A stretch of DNA of 64,000 bases from Ailanthus altissimus. Its lineage: Eukaryota; Streptophyta; Magnoliopsida; Sapindales; Simaroubaceae. Below the pieces are notes generated by a model that ran no database searches, was not told the origin of the DNA, and saw only the letters and a program-made list of their open reading frames with translations. Shown piece after piece: positions 47,865 to 59,405 of this stretch. The position numbers and the translations under genes are program-made. Position 1 is the first letter of the stretch, and each line of letters opens with the position of its first letter. The stretch spans positions 5,771,001 to 5,835,000 of the forward strand of contig OX327683.1 in the NCBI GenBank assembly GCA_946807835.1, in the 5' to 3' direction.

Positions 47865-49279
47865 TGTTAGTAGTAAATAAAAAAAATCTGTTTATAAAAA
47901 ATAAATGATGGAGAAGTCAGATCATCTTATTTATAATTACAGGTATAGAAATAGAAGATTACCTCAATTTCTCGTTATAACAAATTTTAAATGACTGGCT
48001 GCAATCTTCTCTACTATACTCAATCTTCAAACTCAATGCGTATGAGCATGTAGATATTTCTTAATCTCTAAAAACACTAATACCAAAATATGAGAGAATT
48101 GTAATAATTAAATTTTTTTTTCACGTAAGAATATGTAAAAAGAATTTTTCTGATTATGATTATTTTCTATACTACTCCATACCTCCCATATATATAATAA
48201 TCTCCCTTAGGTATTTAGAATTAGATTAGCATTAGAAAATTTGAGTTTGATTAGGATTTGAATTAGTAGAGGGACTGTAAGACCCATGGCTTCCTAGCTC
48301 CAACTTAAAAGGCCTAATTCTTATTATCTCATAATACATTAATTCTTTTAAATTAACCCCAGACCATTCCACTAAAAGTCAAAGGCTGTACTTTAATAAC
48401 TCATATTATAAAGTAAAAACTCATTTAATTAAAAAAAAAATTTAATTAAATTGAATTTGGTCTTTAGACCAATAATAACTACTTAATTAACCATCTAATT
48501 GATATCTATAATTAAAGTTAGGCCATGAAAAAAATGTCTTACCTCTTTAATTACTTATTTACTCATAAGTCACTGAATGCTCTAATGTCACTTTTAATAT
48601 GTATATATTTGTAAATAAATTTATAAATAAATATTATTATTTAATATATAATTTATTGGATAAACTGTGATCACATGTTCTAATGATCAAGTACTGCAAA
48701 CAATTTAGGTAGACATTATTATTAGATTCCATCTTACAAATATATATTCCTACGATCCATAAAATTATATCTTCAAGCTATCGAGGTTTTGATCGTTTAT
48801 ATGGATCTCACTCTGTGATAACTCAAAAGATATAATGCATGAATGTAAATTTATTATATACTTAGGATTAAGATCAATCAAGTTTATTAAAATTTTTATG
48901 AATTAAGATCTATGACATTTAGTTAACCAGATCGAAATTCATAGCAGTCTCATTCAATGTAACATATATACTAGTTTTTCTACTCGAAGTCTCTACTTCG
49001 ATGATCAACTTAAATCATCCATTATAAGAAGGAGAAAAACTATAACCTTACATAATGAAATGTCATTTTCATTAATGATTATGAACTAGATTTAATTTAT
49101 AAAGAATTTACGATCTATACCCTCTATATTAGCATCATATGCTTAATACATAGATCACATACTTTATAAATATGGGTTCATCAATGAATGCTCAATTATA
49201 TATATAAATAAACTTTATTAATTTAATAATATTTTATTTCATATGCTTTAAAAGCATAAATAACATTCTATGTCTAACA
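47865..49279 (+). mobile_element. Solo LTR, TGTTGGTTGG family, third copy
   Basis: 1415 bp from TGTTAGTAGT to GTCTAACA, flanked by acttt (47860-47864) and atttt (49280-49284), a target duplication with one mismatch. It is more diverged than the copies at 38702 and 43841. Confidence 0.88.
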
Positions 49280-49284
49280 ATTTT

Positions 49285-50850
49285 TTTCATTTTTTGTATT
49301 AACGTATTATTTTTCCTTTAATGAATATGCCTAATTTTTTCGTTCTATAATGTTAATTACTTTTCATTAAATTTATTATTCTTCCTCTTAGATTGTAACA
49401 TTGATTGGGCATTGATTGTTGGCTTAAAATAATGGGATTAAGGTTTTTGAAATATGGTTTATTATTTGCTGATATTGGATCAGTTTGTGTGATTTTTTTT
49501 GTTTAATTGAGAAGAATATCAAAGAGAAATTGATTATTCTGTGTTGATATAAGTACTATTAATAATAATTGAGTAATGCTCTGGACAGCGTTGTTTAAAC
49601 AGTGCATTGCAGTTTGTAAATTGGGCAGGGCAATTCCCTCCCTTACATGTTTGGTAGCAATTCAATAAGTGGTTTTGGCCTTGAAAACTAGCTTTATTGG
49701 TTTTGATAGTTAATATGTGTTTGGTAAGGTTTCAAAAAGTTTAGTACATGCCTCAAGTTTATTGAACATTAATAAATAGATAATCTAGTCTAATTTGTTA
49801 ATGGGTTTACTCATTATTCTGAAAAGAAATACAAATCTAACTCGTTAATTCAAGATCGCTCAAAATTTGAGGTCAACAATTTTGATAGTTAACTTATGTA
49901 TTTGGTAAGGCTTGATGCTCATTGGACTGTTAATTAGTTCAGCTTGTTTTGGTGTATCAAGATACAAATTACTTCAGTGCAATGCTAATTATGGTTATGC
50001 TTGGCCTTGCATCTGATATTTCTTGGAAAGAGGAACATGCTTTAGCTTGCAATTGAGTATTCATCTCGGTTAATCTTCCTCTTTATACCTTTATTACTAG
50101 GTCATCTTCTTGGAGGATTGTAAGGGTGCTAAGAGAACTTTGTTAATTAGAACAAGAATATATAATTGGATTGGAAATATTTCATAGCGGGTAGGGTGGG
50201 AAGGAGGATTAATGATGGCCTTCTTATTATAGATAGCTTGTTCTTAGAGCAATTAACTCAACTAGCAAGAACTAAAGCTGACTAGTTTACACTGATAAGA
50301 AGATAGGAGATCAGATAAATGGGAAGGTTGTATGTGAAGTTATATTGTGTGCATTGCCATAGGAAACGCATACTAATGAGTACACACGAGGAAACTGGAG
50401 TTATGATAAACTAAGTTTGTTTTTGGTCTTGCTGAAAGTATATGTATTATGCATTTATTTGCGATAGTCGATCCTTGAACTAAGTCTTGACATGTTTATG
50501 CAAATGAGTTAGTTTGAAGTGAATGGATTGTAGAAAATAAAGAACATTTTTAGCATATTTCCTGATAAAAGATGGCAAATTATTGGAGTCCCTTTGAGAA
50601 GTTTTTGGTTGACTCCAAAGAAGGGTAAGGGTCTTTTGATTGGCTTGGTAAATTTTAGGGCTCAGGGATTGTTCATTTTTATAAAATATATTTTTATATT
50701 TGAGATTTATAGAAGAAGATATTGTATAGGCATTTACTTTTTTCAAGTCTCAAGTGAGTAGTGATTCCTTTTCATTGATAATAACTTGCATGTTTGGACT
50801 TTTTATTTATTTATTTATATTAACCAATAATTCTATGTTGCTATGATCGC
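49285..50850. other. Intergenic or intronic DNA
   Basis: The texture (alternating T-rich and mixed sequence) resembles plant intron, and an exon-like stretch with splice signals follows at 50852, but no upstream coding exon was found. Confidence 0.3.
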
Positions 50851-50851
50851 A

Positions 50852-50942
50852 GCTTCCAATAGCCTCTCCCACATTCTCTCTCAGCAAAGCCATCACTTAC
50901 CACTCCTCCCTCAATCTATCTAGCTGCAGCAGTAAAACCAAA
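50852..50942 (+). other. Candidate coding exon, transit-peptide-like
   Basis: The stretch is preceded by gatcgcag and followed by AAA|gtatgt, good splice borders. One frame is open throughout, LPIASPTFSLSKAITYH and on through a Ser-rich part, the style of a plastid transit peptide. An ATG at 50844 opens another frame for 26 codons (MIAASNSLSHILS). No downstream exon is recognisable: the next kilobase is poly-C and a foreign-looking block. It may be a remnant of a truncated gene. Confidence 0.25.
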
Positions 50943-51112
50943 GTATGTTTGCCTTCTATTTGTTTTGTTCTTTTGGTAGAATCAGTATGCTTTCAACTGA
51001 TGCCTATTTATATTAACTCAACAAATTTTGTTAACACTTGAAACTACTACATGATATTAAAAGAATTCAGTAAACTACTACATGCTTCCAATAGCCCACC
51101 CAGCACCCAGCA

Positions 51113-51137
51113 CCCCCCCCCCCCCCCCCCCCCCCCC
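51113..51137 (+). repeat. Poly-C homopolymer, 25 bases
   Basis: An uninterrupted run of C preceded by cagcacccagca. It abuts a block of distinct composition. Confidence 0.9.
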
Positions 51138-51560
51138 GGCCTCTCACTGACCAAGGAGACTATATGCCTATACCTTCCCCTTTTCTCAAACTGAATATCA
51201 GAATGGGAAAAGATGGAGGTAGGTAGTGGATCTCATCTGGAGCCCGTGCTCCGTGCCCTTAGCAATTGCTAGTGAAGGAATCATCGAAGACCCATATGTT
51301 ATCGTAATTGCTCCCCCAAGAATTGGGCTAATGCTTGAGGGTGGGGGAGAAGTAGAAATAGAAGTGCCCACCAACTTCATTCCTTTGGGGTCCGAAGGAT
51401 TTTCCCTATGCCTCCTTATTGTTCAAAGGGCAACCCTTCAACCTATCCCGAATAGCAGAATAGTTGTCTTCCTTGATTCCTGGTCATTCCCACTTGCTCT
51501 TAGGCTGAGCAGGTTATCTTTCTACTACTGCCCTCTCCTTGCTCAATCATTCTTGTAGAG
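51138..51560 (+). other. Compositionally foreign block, possibly of mitochondrial origin
   Basis: Base composition jumps to near 50% GC here and returns to AT-rich after about 51560. The text (mixed pyrimidine tracts, cttcccctt, ggggtccgaagg, agggcaaccc) resembles plant mitochondrial intergenic DNA. A 110-codon frame (51226-51558) has no recognisable domain. The nuclear-mitochondrial-DNA idea is inference from composition only. Confidence 0.3.
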
Positions 51561-51599
51561 GAACATCAAGGACATGAGTCTACGATGACTGAACTGAAA

Positions 51600-53030
51600 G
51601 AAGGGATTTTTTTTTTTTTACTAAGTGTAGTTGATTACCTCTCTTTTTCTTGCCCTTTATAAGTTATAACCTCGTCTAACTCAGTAACAAGCCTCAAGTT
51701 CACCAAACTCTGCTCGATCAGGAGATCATTGATCGAGCTTGTATGCTTCAAAGCCTCGACGATCTTGCCTTGGTTTTCCAAGTTAAGATCTAGTTTAGAC
51801 AACCAAAAGGCTTCCATAACAAAAATGTAGAAGAAGTTTAGAGATAATCCTCAATCTACAATAAGTGAGCGAATGATGAGAAATTAAACCTAATGTCGTG
51901 AAGGAACAAGGGTAAGACCAGAGTTTTAACATTCTTGTGTATTCTCATTTTTATTCCTTTCTGGCAAAAAAAAAGAGATGTTTTCATTTCTTATTGCTCG
52001 AGGAAAAATTATTATTAGAAGTTTTCTTCCTCTTACCATCATATGCGGTCAGGTAGTAGAACTCTTTGTTTTGATTAAAATGTTCCCTGATTTGGTAAAA
52101 ATGTTAGACCTCTAGAATGGCAGGCTCGGATAAACCAGCTTTTACCAACACGACAAAGAGCGTGGTCAAGATTCTCTAAGATTTCAGGTTTAACTTGCAG
52201 GGGACGATGTTCAGATGGGCGAACATTTTGAAGAAGTAAAGCTGAATATGTAGCCTTAACCTTACTTCAAGAAAATGAGTTGTATAAACATCTCGGTAGT
52301 GTGGGTTTCACTAGTATGCTTCCTGAGATAAGGTAACATAATCTTAACACTTTGGATCTTGTACTTAGTCTTAAGGACTTTGAGGTCCTGCTTGGTTACC
52401 TAATATACGTTGTAAGGTGCACAGTCAAACTTGTATGGGACATTTGAATCACTTTAAAGGAAGGTCGCCTTCTTCTTCTTACCTTGATTATTTAGGTCCT
52501 CAGTTGTTATCCGCTCAGAATCCTCCTTAACTTCTACCAACTCAACCTTAGCATATCCCACTTTGCTAAGCTCTCTAGCTAGGTTCAAGTGGTCTTAATC
52601 CTCCTAAGCACCCCCTCTTATAAGTCATCGAACCAGGTTATTCCTAGCATTTTAGTCCTTTTCAAAGTCATCAAACTCTTAACCAGATATGTTTTAAGAC
52701 TCATCGGCCTCGCTCCTATTCAAAGATATTTCTTTCTACTTATTGACCTAGAGATGATAAGACTAGGAAACCTGTTACTCAAGTATTCAAATAAAGTAAG
52801 GTGAGCACTCAACAAACGATAAGGTGAGAACTTAAACTTTAAAGAATAACAAATATTATATGCAACAATACCCAAAAAAAATGTCTCAAGATAAGATGAA
52901 ATGAAGAAAGACCAAGAGTAAACTAACTTGAGAATGAAATTAAAGATTTTATCAGGATTCACACACTTGAATAAGTTGAACAACCTTCGAATACAACTTT
53001 CTGTCATTGGAATCACAACTTTCTCTCTCT
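51600..53030 (-). pseudogene. Degraded gag-like retrotransposon protein remnant, minus strand
   Basis: Broken minus-strand coding-like text. 52720-53016 is an N-terminal-like stretch; 52200-52330 reads in part as FLRLHIQL-like and PLQVKPEILEN patterns seen in plant transposon gag-like proteins; 51635-51817 is a helical, Leu/Lys/Glu-rich stretch (FWLSKLDLNLENQGKIVEAL) likely to form a coiled coil. Order (globular part, then coiled coil) parallels the plus-strand remnant at 14640-15760. No pol is present. Confidence 0.35.
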
Positions 53031-54600
53031 AAGCAGCTTTTGAAAAATACAAAAATGTGAAAGAGACAAGGCTTGTTACAATTTATAGAGTGCACTTGAG
53101 ATGATCTTAGCCATTAAACTGGAGATTTGACAATTGAGAATGACCCGAGTGTGAGGCATCTTTTCACTTGATAAATATGTCGGTTCATAAGTCACCCAAA
53201 CTATCCAATTAGAATCAACGGTTTGAGATAGAGTCGCGTTTGTAGAAACTAAAGTAACACAATCATTGAGTGTAGTCTAAGCAGTGCACAATTCTCGAAG
53301 AGTACACGCATTTAATACTTTTGCCACTAATTTCAAACTAATGATCTTGAGGCCACTCTTCAAGTAGACCAACTACCATCTACCATGCACCTCAGAGCTC
53401 ATTGCAGATGAGTACCTAGCTAAGGACTCAACATTTATAGATCTAAGAATTGAAGACTTTCTCCCCGAACACTTCGTAGAGTTTACATGATTGACTAGTT
53501 AGCATTGAAAGATGAGAGACCTATATTGCCTTTAAATCTTAGCTTGGCTCACTAAAGTCCAAAGTGGTTGAGACTAGCCTGAGGCTAATTCTGGGCCCAA
53601 TCAGCAGCCTAAAACAATTAGGCCTAATCTAAGGCTAACCAGTGCTTGTTATTAAATTTACATCAAAATAGTCATTCCTTACACCATAATCGAGGAGTCC
53701 TTGACCTGTGATCGAAAAGTCTTATCCCTAATAGTCCGAACACTGCTCTTGAAGCTCTTTCAATACTAACCAAAAACTAACAACACAAGCAAATACTGAA
53801 GCTCCTCAACTCAAACTAAGGAGAGTACTTATGTCTCCTAACGACAGAGGACTATACAATATATCTAAGGACATGCTCATTCAAAGAGCATCATAATCAC
53901 GAAAGTTATGCCACTTATCCCACGACACATAATATTCAAACTAAATAGGGTATGTTGCCTACATTTTTTTAAGAAATGCAGAGTATAGGTCAACTGACCG
54001 ATATATCTTATAATTTTAGACCACATACATGACTCTTGAATAATAAAAAACTTACACTTTGGGTTAAGTACCTGAAGAACCTATAAAATAAGGAATTATG
54101 ACTCGCGTGTAATGACAAGTGAATTCAAAACATCTATGCTACACCATTGTTCTTTACTTTCATCAATTCTCTAACTTAAGTATTAAAGAATCATTGCTAA
54201 AAATCACCACTAGAACAAGTTTAACTAACTTTGTTATGGTAGCAAATAGGTCCAAATCACTAAGAAAGCTTAGGACGAACAACAACAACTCGGCTATATA
54301 TTATTTAACTATTTTTCACACACACACATACACATTTATCTCTTGATCTAGTACTTTTAGTTTGACTAATAGTCCAACATCTAAGGTCAACAAATTTGAT
54401 TTTGTTTTGATTTTTAGGTTTTGGGTTGGCTTTGCTTTACATTATTAATGAGTACAAAGTATGCAAGACATGGGTTTTGAGGAATGAAAGAGGATTGATA
54501 AGAGATTAAAGGAAGAAGTGGGGGTTGGTTTTTGTGGGGGAATAAAAATAAATTTTAATTTTTGAGGGCAATTGAAAATAAATTTTAATATTGTTTAATG
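53030..54600. other. Possible LTR or leader of the gag-like remnant; (CA)n near 54319
   Basis: The stretch is moderately mixed in composition with no open frame. Its position just upstream of the minus-strand gag-like remnant would suit an LTR, but I found no paired repeat. A cacacacacatacacat run lies at 54319-54335. Confidence 0.25.
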
Positions 54601-55587
54601 TAAAATTTATAATTTTAACTTATACTATTTTAAAAGAAATATTTATTCCTGAAAAGTTAATTTTAACCGACTATTTTAAATGATTAAAATTAACTGAATA
54701 TATATAAAAAATTAAGGAATAAAATGATATACATCAATTAAATCGGAAACTAAACTAACAATTCCCCTAAAAAATAATGTTATCTTATCGTCAGTTAAAA
54801 AACACACTACTGTAAGAATGAAACTTCAACGAATTTCTTGGTTTTTTTGTTTTCAGGTGAACTTCAACCGATAATATTTTTGCTGTGAAATTCTACAACA
54901 GCTGTAAATCATGACGTTTCTGTTATGAATTTAATTTCCACAAATATTTCGTTCCGAGCTTAACCTTTGGATTACCTTGGAAAATCAAGTGCAGTTGAAA
55001 CCCTCTTACTTTCTTTCTAGTAAAATAAGGATGTTAACCTACTAGACAAATAATCTGCATCTCTTTTCTTTATTCGAAGCTTTTTTTTATTTGAACTAAG
55101 AATAAAACTTGCCAAGCATGGAATTTGAAGATAATAAAAGCATTTATTTTAAATATGAGGGGTATGACATATCTTCTTCTCTTCCCAACTTGCTTGAAAA
55201 TTGAAGTGTAAGGTCCGAAGTTAATTATTCAAAGAGCAGCTTTATAAATTCATCATCTTCAACTTTCATCTGATTGATTGTAGAATTGCATTTACTCGTT
55301 AAATAAGAAAGATATACATATTCTTTACAAAATACTACACATTTCAATAACATCTTTCCAGAATTGACAACACAGCCACTCCTTCAGAAGATTTTCCATC
55401 TTTCATAAAAAACCAAAGCCACAAATCCTATATTCTTCTTTACCCTCGGGAACAGGCTTCATGGGATGCCTCTGGCGACATAGACCAAGAGCGGAGCACA
55501 GGAATGTAAATTTCTCAGTATTAACATGACAAAGTTCATTAATTTGTTTCAACAAACCCAATCATCAAACTGAATAGCCAGCAACAA
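54600..55587. other. 3' flank of the HHE gene
   Basis: AT-rich; the part from about 55300 to 55587 is less AT-rich and is probably the 3' untranslated region of the gene at 55588-57650. Confidence 0.4.
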
Positions 55588-57650
55588 TCATATGAAATTA
55601 GGTGACAGTTTGTTCTTGATGACTGGGTAGGTGGTCAAGTCCAAATACTGCATAGCTTCCTCAGGGGGAAGTCCTTCAAGGAAGAAATGAAACAGATGAG
55701 AGTGAGTTCCTTGCATTGCACTCACACACTGAGCCAATGTTCTCTTCTGCTGCTCTTTGCTCAGCTCCGTCGCCTCTATCAATGGCAGTAAATCCCTCTC
55801 CTCTTCCTCAAAGTGCTCTTTGCAATGTTCCTGTTAACAAAGCATATTAGACTCACCATCAAAAAATCATAATTAATTGATGTACCGAATTTTGTATTTC
55901 ACTACAATATAGATAAGAGCATAGAAGGGAATCAATTAGCTTAATAATCATTAACATGACACAAATTGCTTAACCTTTTACTTAATGGAAAGAAGTTGAC
56001 ATTTATGTGCGTGAGAAATGACCCATGTACTCATAAGTAAACGATTATTGATATGAATCTAACTTTTACAAGTAACAGTCTTAGGTTGTAATCATTAAAC
56101 ATATAGTTGGTTGTAACAATCATGTTGCAGTAATGACTGATATAACAAAGCATTTGCAGAGTACTTACCTTTAATGATTTGAGCCGGATAGCAAGATTAC
56201 AAAGTGCTTCTTGGTAGGCAGGGCTTCCAGAGTCTAAAACTCCAATAGACTTGATGTCTTCTTTGATGCCATTCATTACCGGTAGGTCCCTTGCATGCTC
56301 CTCATTTGCAGCCTTGCATAGCCCTGCTCCATCATACCCAATTGCATTATTCAGTACTCTAAGCATTGCCCTCAAAGCAAGCAAGGACAACCAAACTTAT
56401 TTATCCAAAAAAAATATAAAAAAAAAAGAAAAAGACATTTCCCAGCTAATTAGCTCAAAAATATTATATTACATTCTATTCTAGCTCGCAGCTTCACTTT
56501 CACATTACAATAAAGATTCGGAATATTAAAGATGAACAGTATCAAAATGATTCTGCCAATGTTTTCAAGTTACCCAAGCCATAGCTTCTCTCAATTTTGA
56601 AAGATAATGAGATTTAAGTGCATCCATATTATTGTACTCCTGTTGTTCATGATTTCATCAATTTACAACAGAACCAAAAAAAAATGGATATATATTTCAA
56701 GTTAACCAATTGAAGTTTTGTGCACTTTTTTTAACTTAATCAAGAGATTGAGCCTGGTAAATATCAGACTATTATTTCTCGTTTGTTTGTGGGATTGTTT
56801 GATCCGAACATTTATTAGCGTATAATGTAATATTATCTCAAGGTGATATATCTTTTAAAAAATATCTAGCCGTTAAGCCTTGAGACGCACGTTAACAATT
56901 TTTTATTTTATTTAAAAAAAAAAATTCTTTTCTAACTCAACGATCAACAAATATTATAAAATCATGATTCCCTGCAATGTGGTGCATGATAGTACAGTGC
57001 ACGTTACCTCGATCAGCCTTCTCCAAGACGGGGAACACAACTGTCTCCTCCATCTGAGCGTGCTCGAGCATCAGCTCCAGCAACTGCGAATAGCTCGTCG
57101 CAAATTTTCTGACCTCCATCCTCGGACTCCCCACCGACGGATCACCGGCCTTCTTCCCCTTCCGTTTCGCCAGATCCTGCGCCCACCTTACCATCCTCTC
57201 CAAGTGCCACGTCAGACTCTTGTGCTGCAGCCACATCAGCCTCACAACACGCGGTGTCATTTCATCACCATCGATGATGTCTCTACTCGAGACGCTCGGC
57301 AAAGGCGGGTTTGGGAACTGGGCTTCGATGAAACTCAGGAGGGTTTCGCGGGACCCCGAAACGGATTCTGACCCGACTCGGAGAATCGTGGGCGTCTCGG
57401 TCTCGAATATCGGGTTGTCGCACGGGATGAAGCGGGGTGAGATTGACTTGTAGAGGAGAGCGAAGCGGACGTAGGCGGTGAGAATGCTGCTGGGGGAGCC
57501 GCACAATCGGACGTTCGGAGTTGGTTTGTTGACAGTGCTGCTGGGGGAGCCGCACAATCGGACGTTCGGGGTATGTTTGTTGACTTTGACGCAATCGTCC
57601 GGCACGATCTCGGACGTTGATTTCTTCGAAGTAGTAAAACGGTTGCCCAT
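55588..57650 (-). CDS. Hemerythrin/HHE cation-binding domain protein, three exons
   Basis: Exons on minus are 57008-57650, 56169-56323 and 55588-55830, with GT..AG introns and matching phases, giving 346 residues. The chosen ATG (57648-57650) starts MGNRF, the usual plant start and a possible N-myristoylation signal; an in-frame upstream ATG at 57734 would add 28 residues unlike the family. The first 130 residues are variable; the HHE helical bundle follows: LQHKSLTWHLERMVRW, LMLEHAQMEETVVFPVLE, NEEHARDLPVMNGIKEDI, EHCKEHFEEEERDLLPLIE and THSHLFHFFLEGL, with His and Glu residues placed to bind a di-iron centre. Plant members are uncharacterised; the related N-terminal domain of BRUTUS senses iron. 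A 17-residue tandem duplication (NKxTPNVRLCGSPSS, twice) comes from a 51-bp repeat at 57485-57586. The last residues (YPVIKNKLSPNFI) do not look like the family tail, which another frame resembles, so a late frameshift is possible. Confidence 0.88.
57485..57586 (-). repeat. 51-bp in-frame tandem duplication inside HHE exon 1
   Basis: tgctgctgggggagccgcac begins at 57485 and again at 57536; the two 51-bp copies differ at a few sites and duplicate 17 codons without breaking the frame. Confidence 0.9.
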
Positions 57651-58140
57651 TTTTACGAACGAACAAACAAAGATCTGAAGCTGCAAAAATGGAGGTGGGT
57701 GAAAACAAAAAAAGGTGCTAAGACGACAACACACGAAGAGTATCTTCTAAGAAAGAAAGCAGATGGAAAAAGCTTATGGGTTGGTTAAAAAAAAATGAAA
57801 ACTAACTGAAAGCGAAGGTATTAACTCACTCATTCTCGTGTACTTGTTGTATTTTCGTTTTACAGAGAAAAAGTGTGAAAGTGCCAGTGAGCTGATTGGG
57901 ACATTTATACAAACGGATAAGGCTTGGAAGAAAAGCTATTTTTATTTACAAGGAGAGAAGAATCCGCTGCTCTTTTGGTCCGCTCCTTCGCTTGGCTGCT
58001 TGCTGCACAGCAGTCGTTATCTTTGTTTTGCCCGTTGGGAAATGAGTGCTATGTCTACGGCCATCATGTGGCTTGTCTGAATGGAAAGGAATTAATTAGC
58101 GAATCTAAAAAGTAATTTCTTTCTTTTATCTTTTTTTTTT
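57651..58140. promoter_or_regulatory. 5' flank and probable promoter of the HHE gene
   Basis: Moderately GC-richer sequence upstream of the gene on minus. An open frame on plus at 57838-58080 has no recognisable features. No clear TATA box was seen at a fixed distance. Confidence 0.35.
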
Positions 58141-58680
58141 GGGTATTAACAGTGTCAACCCCTAAGGTTAATATAAATTATATTTTAATAATATATTTAA
58201 TTTTAATTATATTATTATCCTTTATTAAATTAAAAAAAACGAAAATACTTTCATAATTTTGTTACATAAATAATTAAAATATCTTTAAAAAGTGAAAGTA
58301 TTTTTATCTTTTTAATTAAATAAAAAATAATATGTAATTAAAATTAAAACTACTATCAAAATATAATTCATGTAAGAGATAAAAGTGTTAATATCACGTC
58401 TTTTTTTTTTTGTTATCATTGTAACTATCATCTTTTGAGATTGGCATAAATATATTTTGAAAGTGAATTTAATTTTAATTATATTGTCATTCTCTTTATT
58501 TAATTAAACAAATACAAATATTTCTATGATTTTATTTATAAAAGATTAAAATATCTTTAAAATGTGAGGTATTTTTATTTTTTTAATTAAATAAAGAAAG
58601 TAATAATATAATTAAAATTAAAATTACTATTAAAATGTAATTTATATCAACCTCATGGGTGATGGTGTTAATATCCCATT
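58141..58680. mobile_element. MITE-like element made of two adjacent hairpins
   Basis: The left end (ggtattaacagtgtcaaccc, 58141 on) is the inverted counterpart of the right end (ggtgatggtgttaatatccc, ending near 58679), and the match extends about 95 bp inward. In the middle, near 58385-58440, a second pair of similar ends (gtgttaatatcac and gttatcattgtaac) divides it into two hairpins of about 260 bp. It is non-coding and AT-rich. No certain target duplication. Confidence 0.6.
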
Positions 58681-59160
58681 TTTTAAATATAAAAAACACT
58701 ATTACATAGTTGTCTTGGTTAAGGCTTTGAGTAATGTGTTTTCTAATTTAAATAACAGTGCTGATTAATTTATTATTAGAGTCTGGGAGCGTTGATATTA
58801 TTAGCGGGCAATCATACTGTGCCACTTGTTTACATGAATCGACAGTTACTAAAACGTCCTGAAGAAAAATATCGATCATTATAAAAAATTTATGAAATAA
58901 GAGGAAAAAAATAACTATTTAATAAAAAATTATTTTAATCACAAAATAAGTTCATATATTTTGTTAGTCACGTGCTTGATTTTGGGATCATTTTATTCCT
59001 TAAATATTTTGCATTTTCTTTTATAAAGTATTTAAAATTTTGATTCAAAACATATTTTAAATTTAGTTAAAATTAATAAATTTAGAGTATAATACATTAA
59101 AAATTAATAAATTTAATTGAAAATAATTAAAAATTTGTAAAAAAGAAAAGCAAAATCAAG
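58681..59160. other. AT-rich spacer
   Basis: Nothing recognised. Confidence 0.4.
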
Positions 59161-59405
59161 CAAAAAAACATATAAAAAAAAGTTGAAGTACAAGTCTCGC
59201 GCCCTCCCCTGACCCAACTCGCACAACATCTTGCATGCGAGGTATGTCTCGAGTTGGGGGCCTAGCTCACTTACCCACACGCAAGAGCCTTATGCCATGC
59301 CCTACGCTCGAGGATTGGTGCATGTTGGGGTCTTGCATTACGCCTGCGCCTGAAGTGTGGTGTAAGGCCTCATCCTGCAACTCACGCGAAGTGCGATGAA
59401 TTCTA
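59160..59405. repeat. GC-rich insert, probably a fragment of a repeat
   Basis: A sharply bounded block of about 55% GC within AT-rich DNA, with several ctcgcg/ctcgag/gcatgcgagg motifs and short inverted pieces (ctcgcgccctcc, gcctgcgcctg). No open frame. It may be the inner part of a non-autonomous element, as at 3267-3407, but I see no terminal repeats. Confidence 0.35.

Noticed and set aside
56964..57708. Open frames on plus and in another minus frame across HHE exon 1
   Set aside because: They overlap a clear conserved gene in a better frame; their Arg/Ser-rich translation reflects composition.
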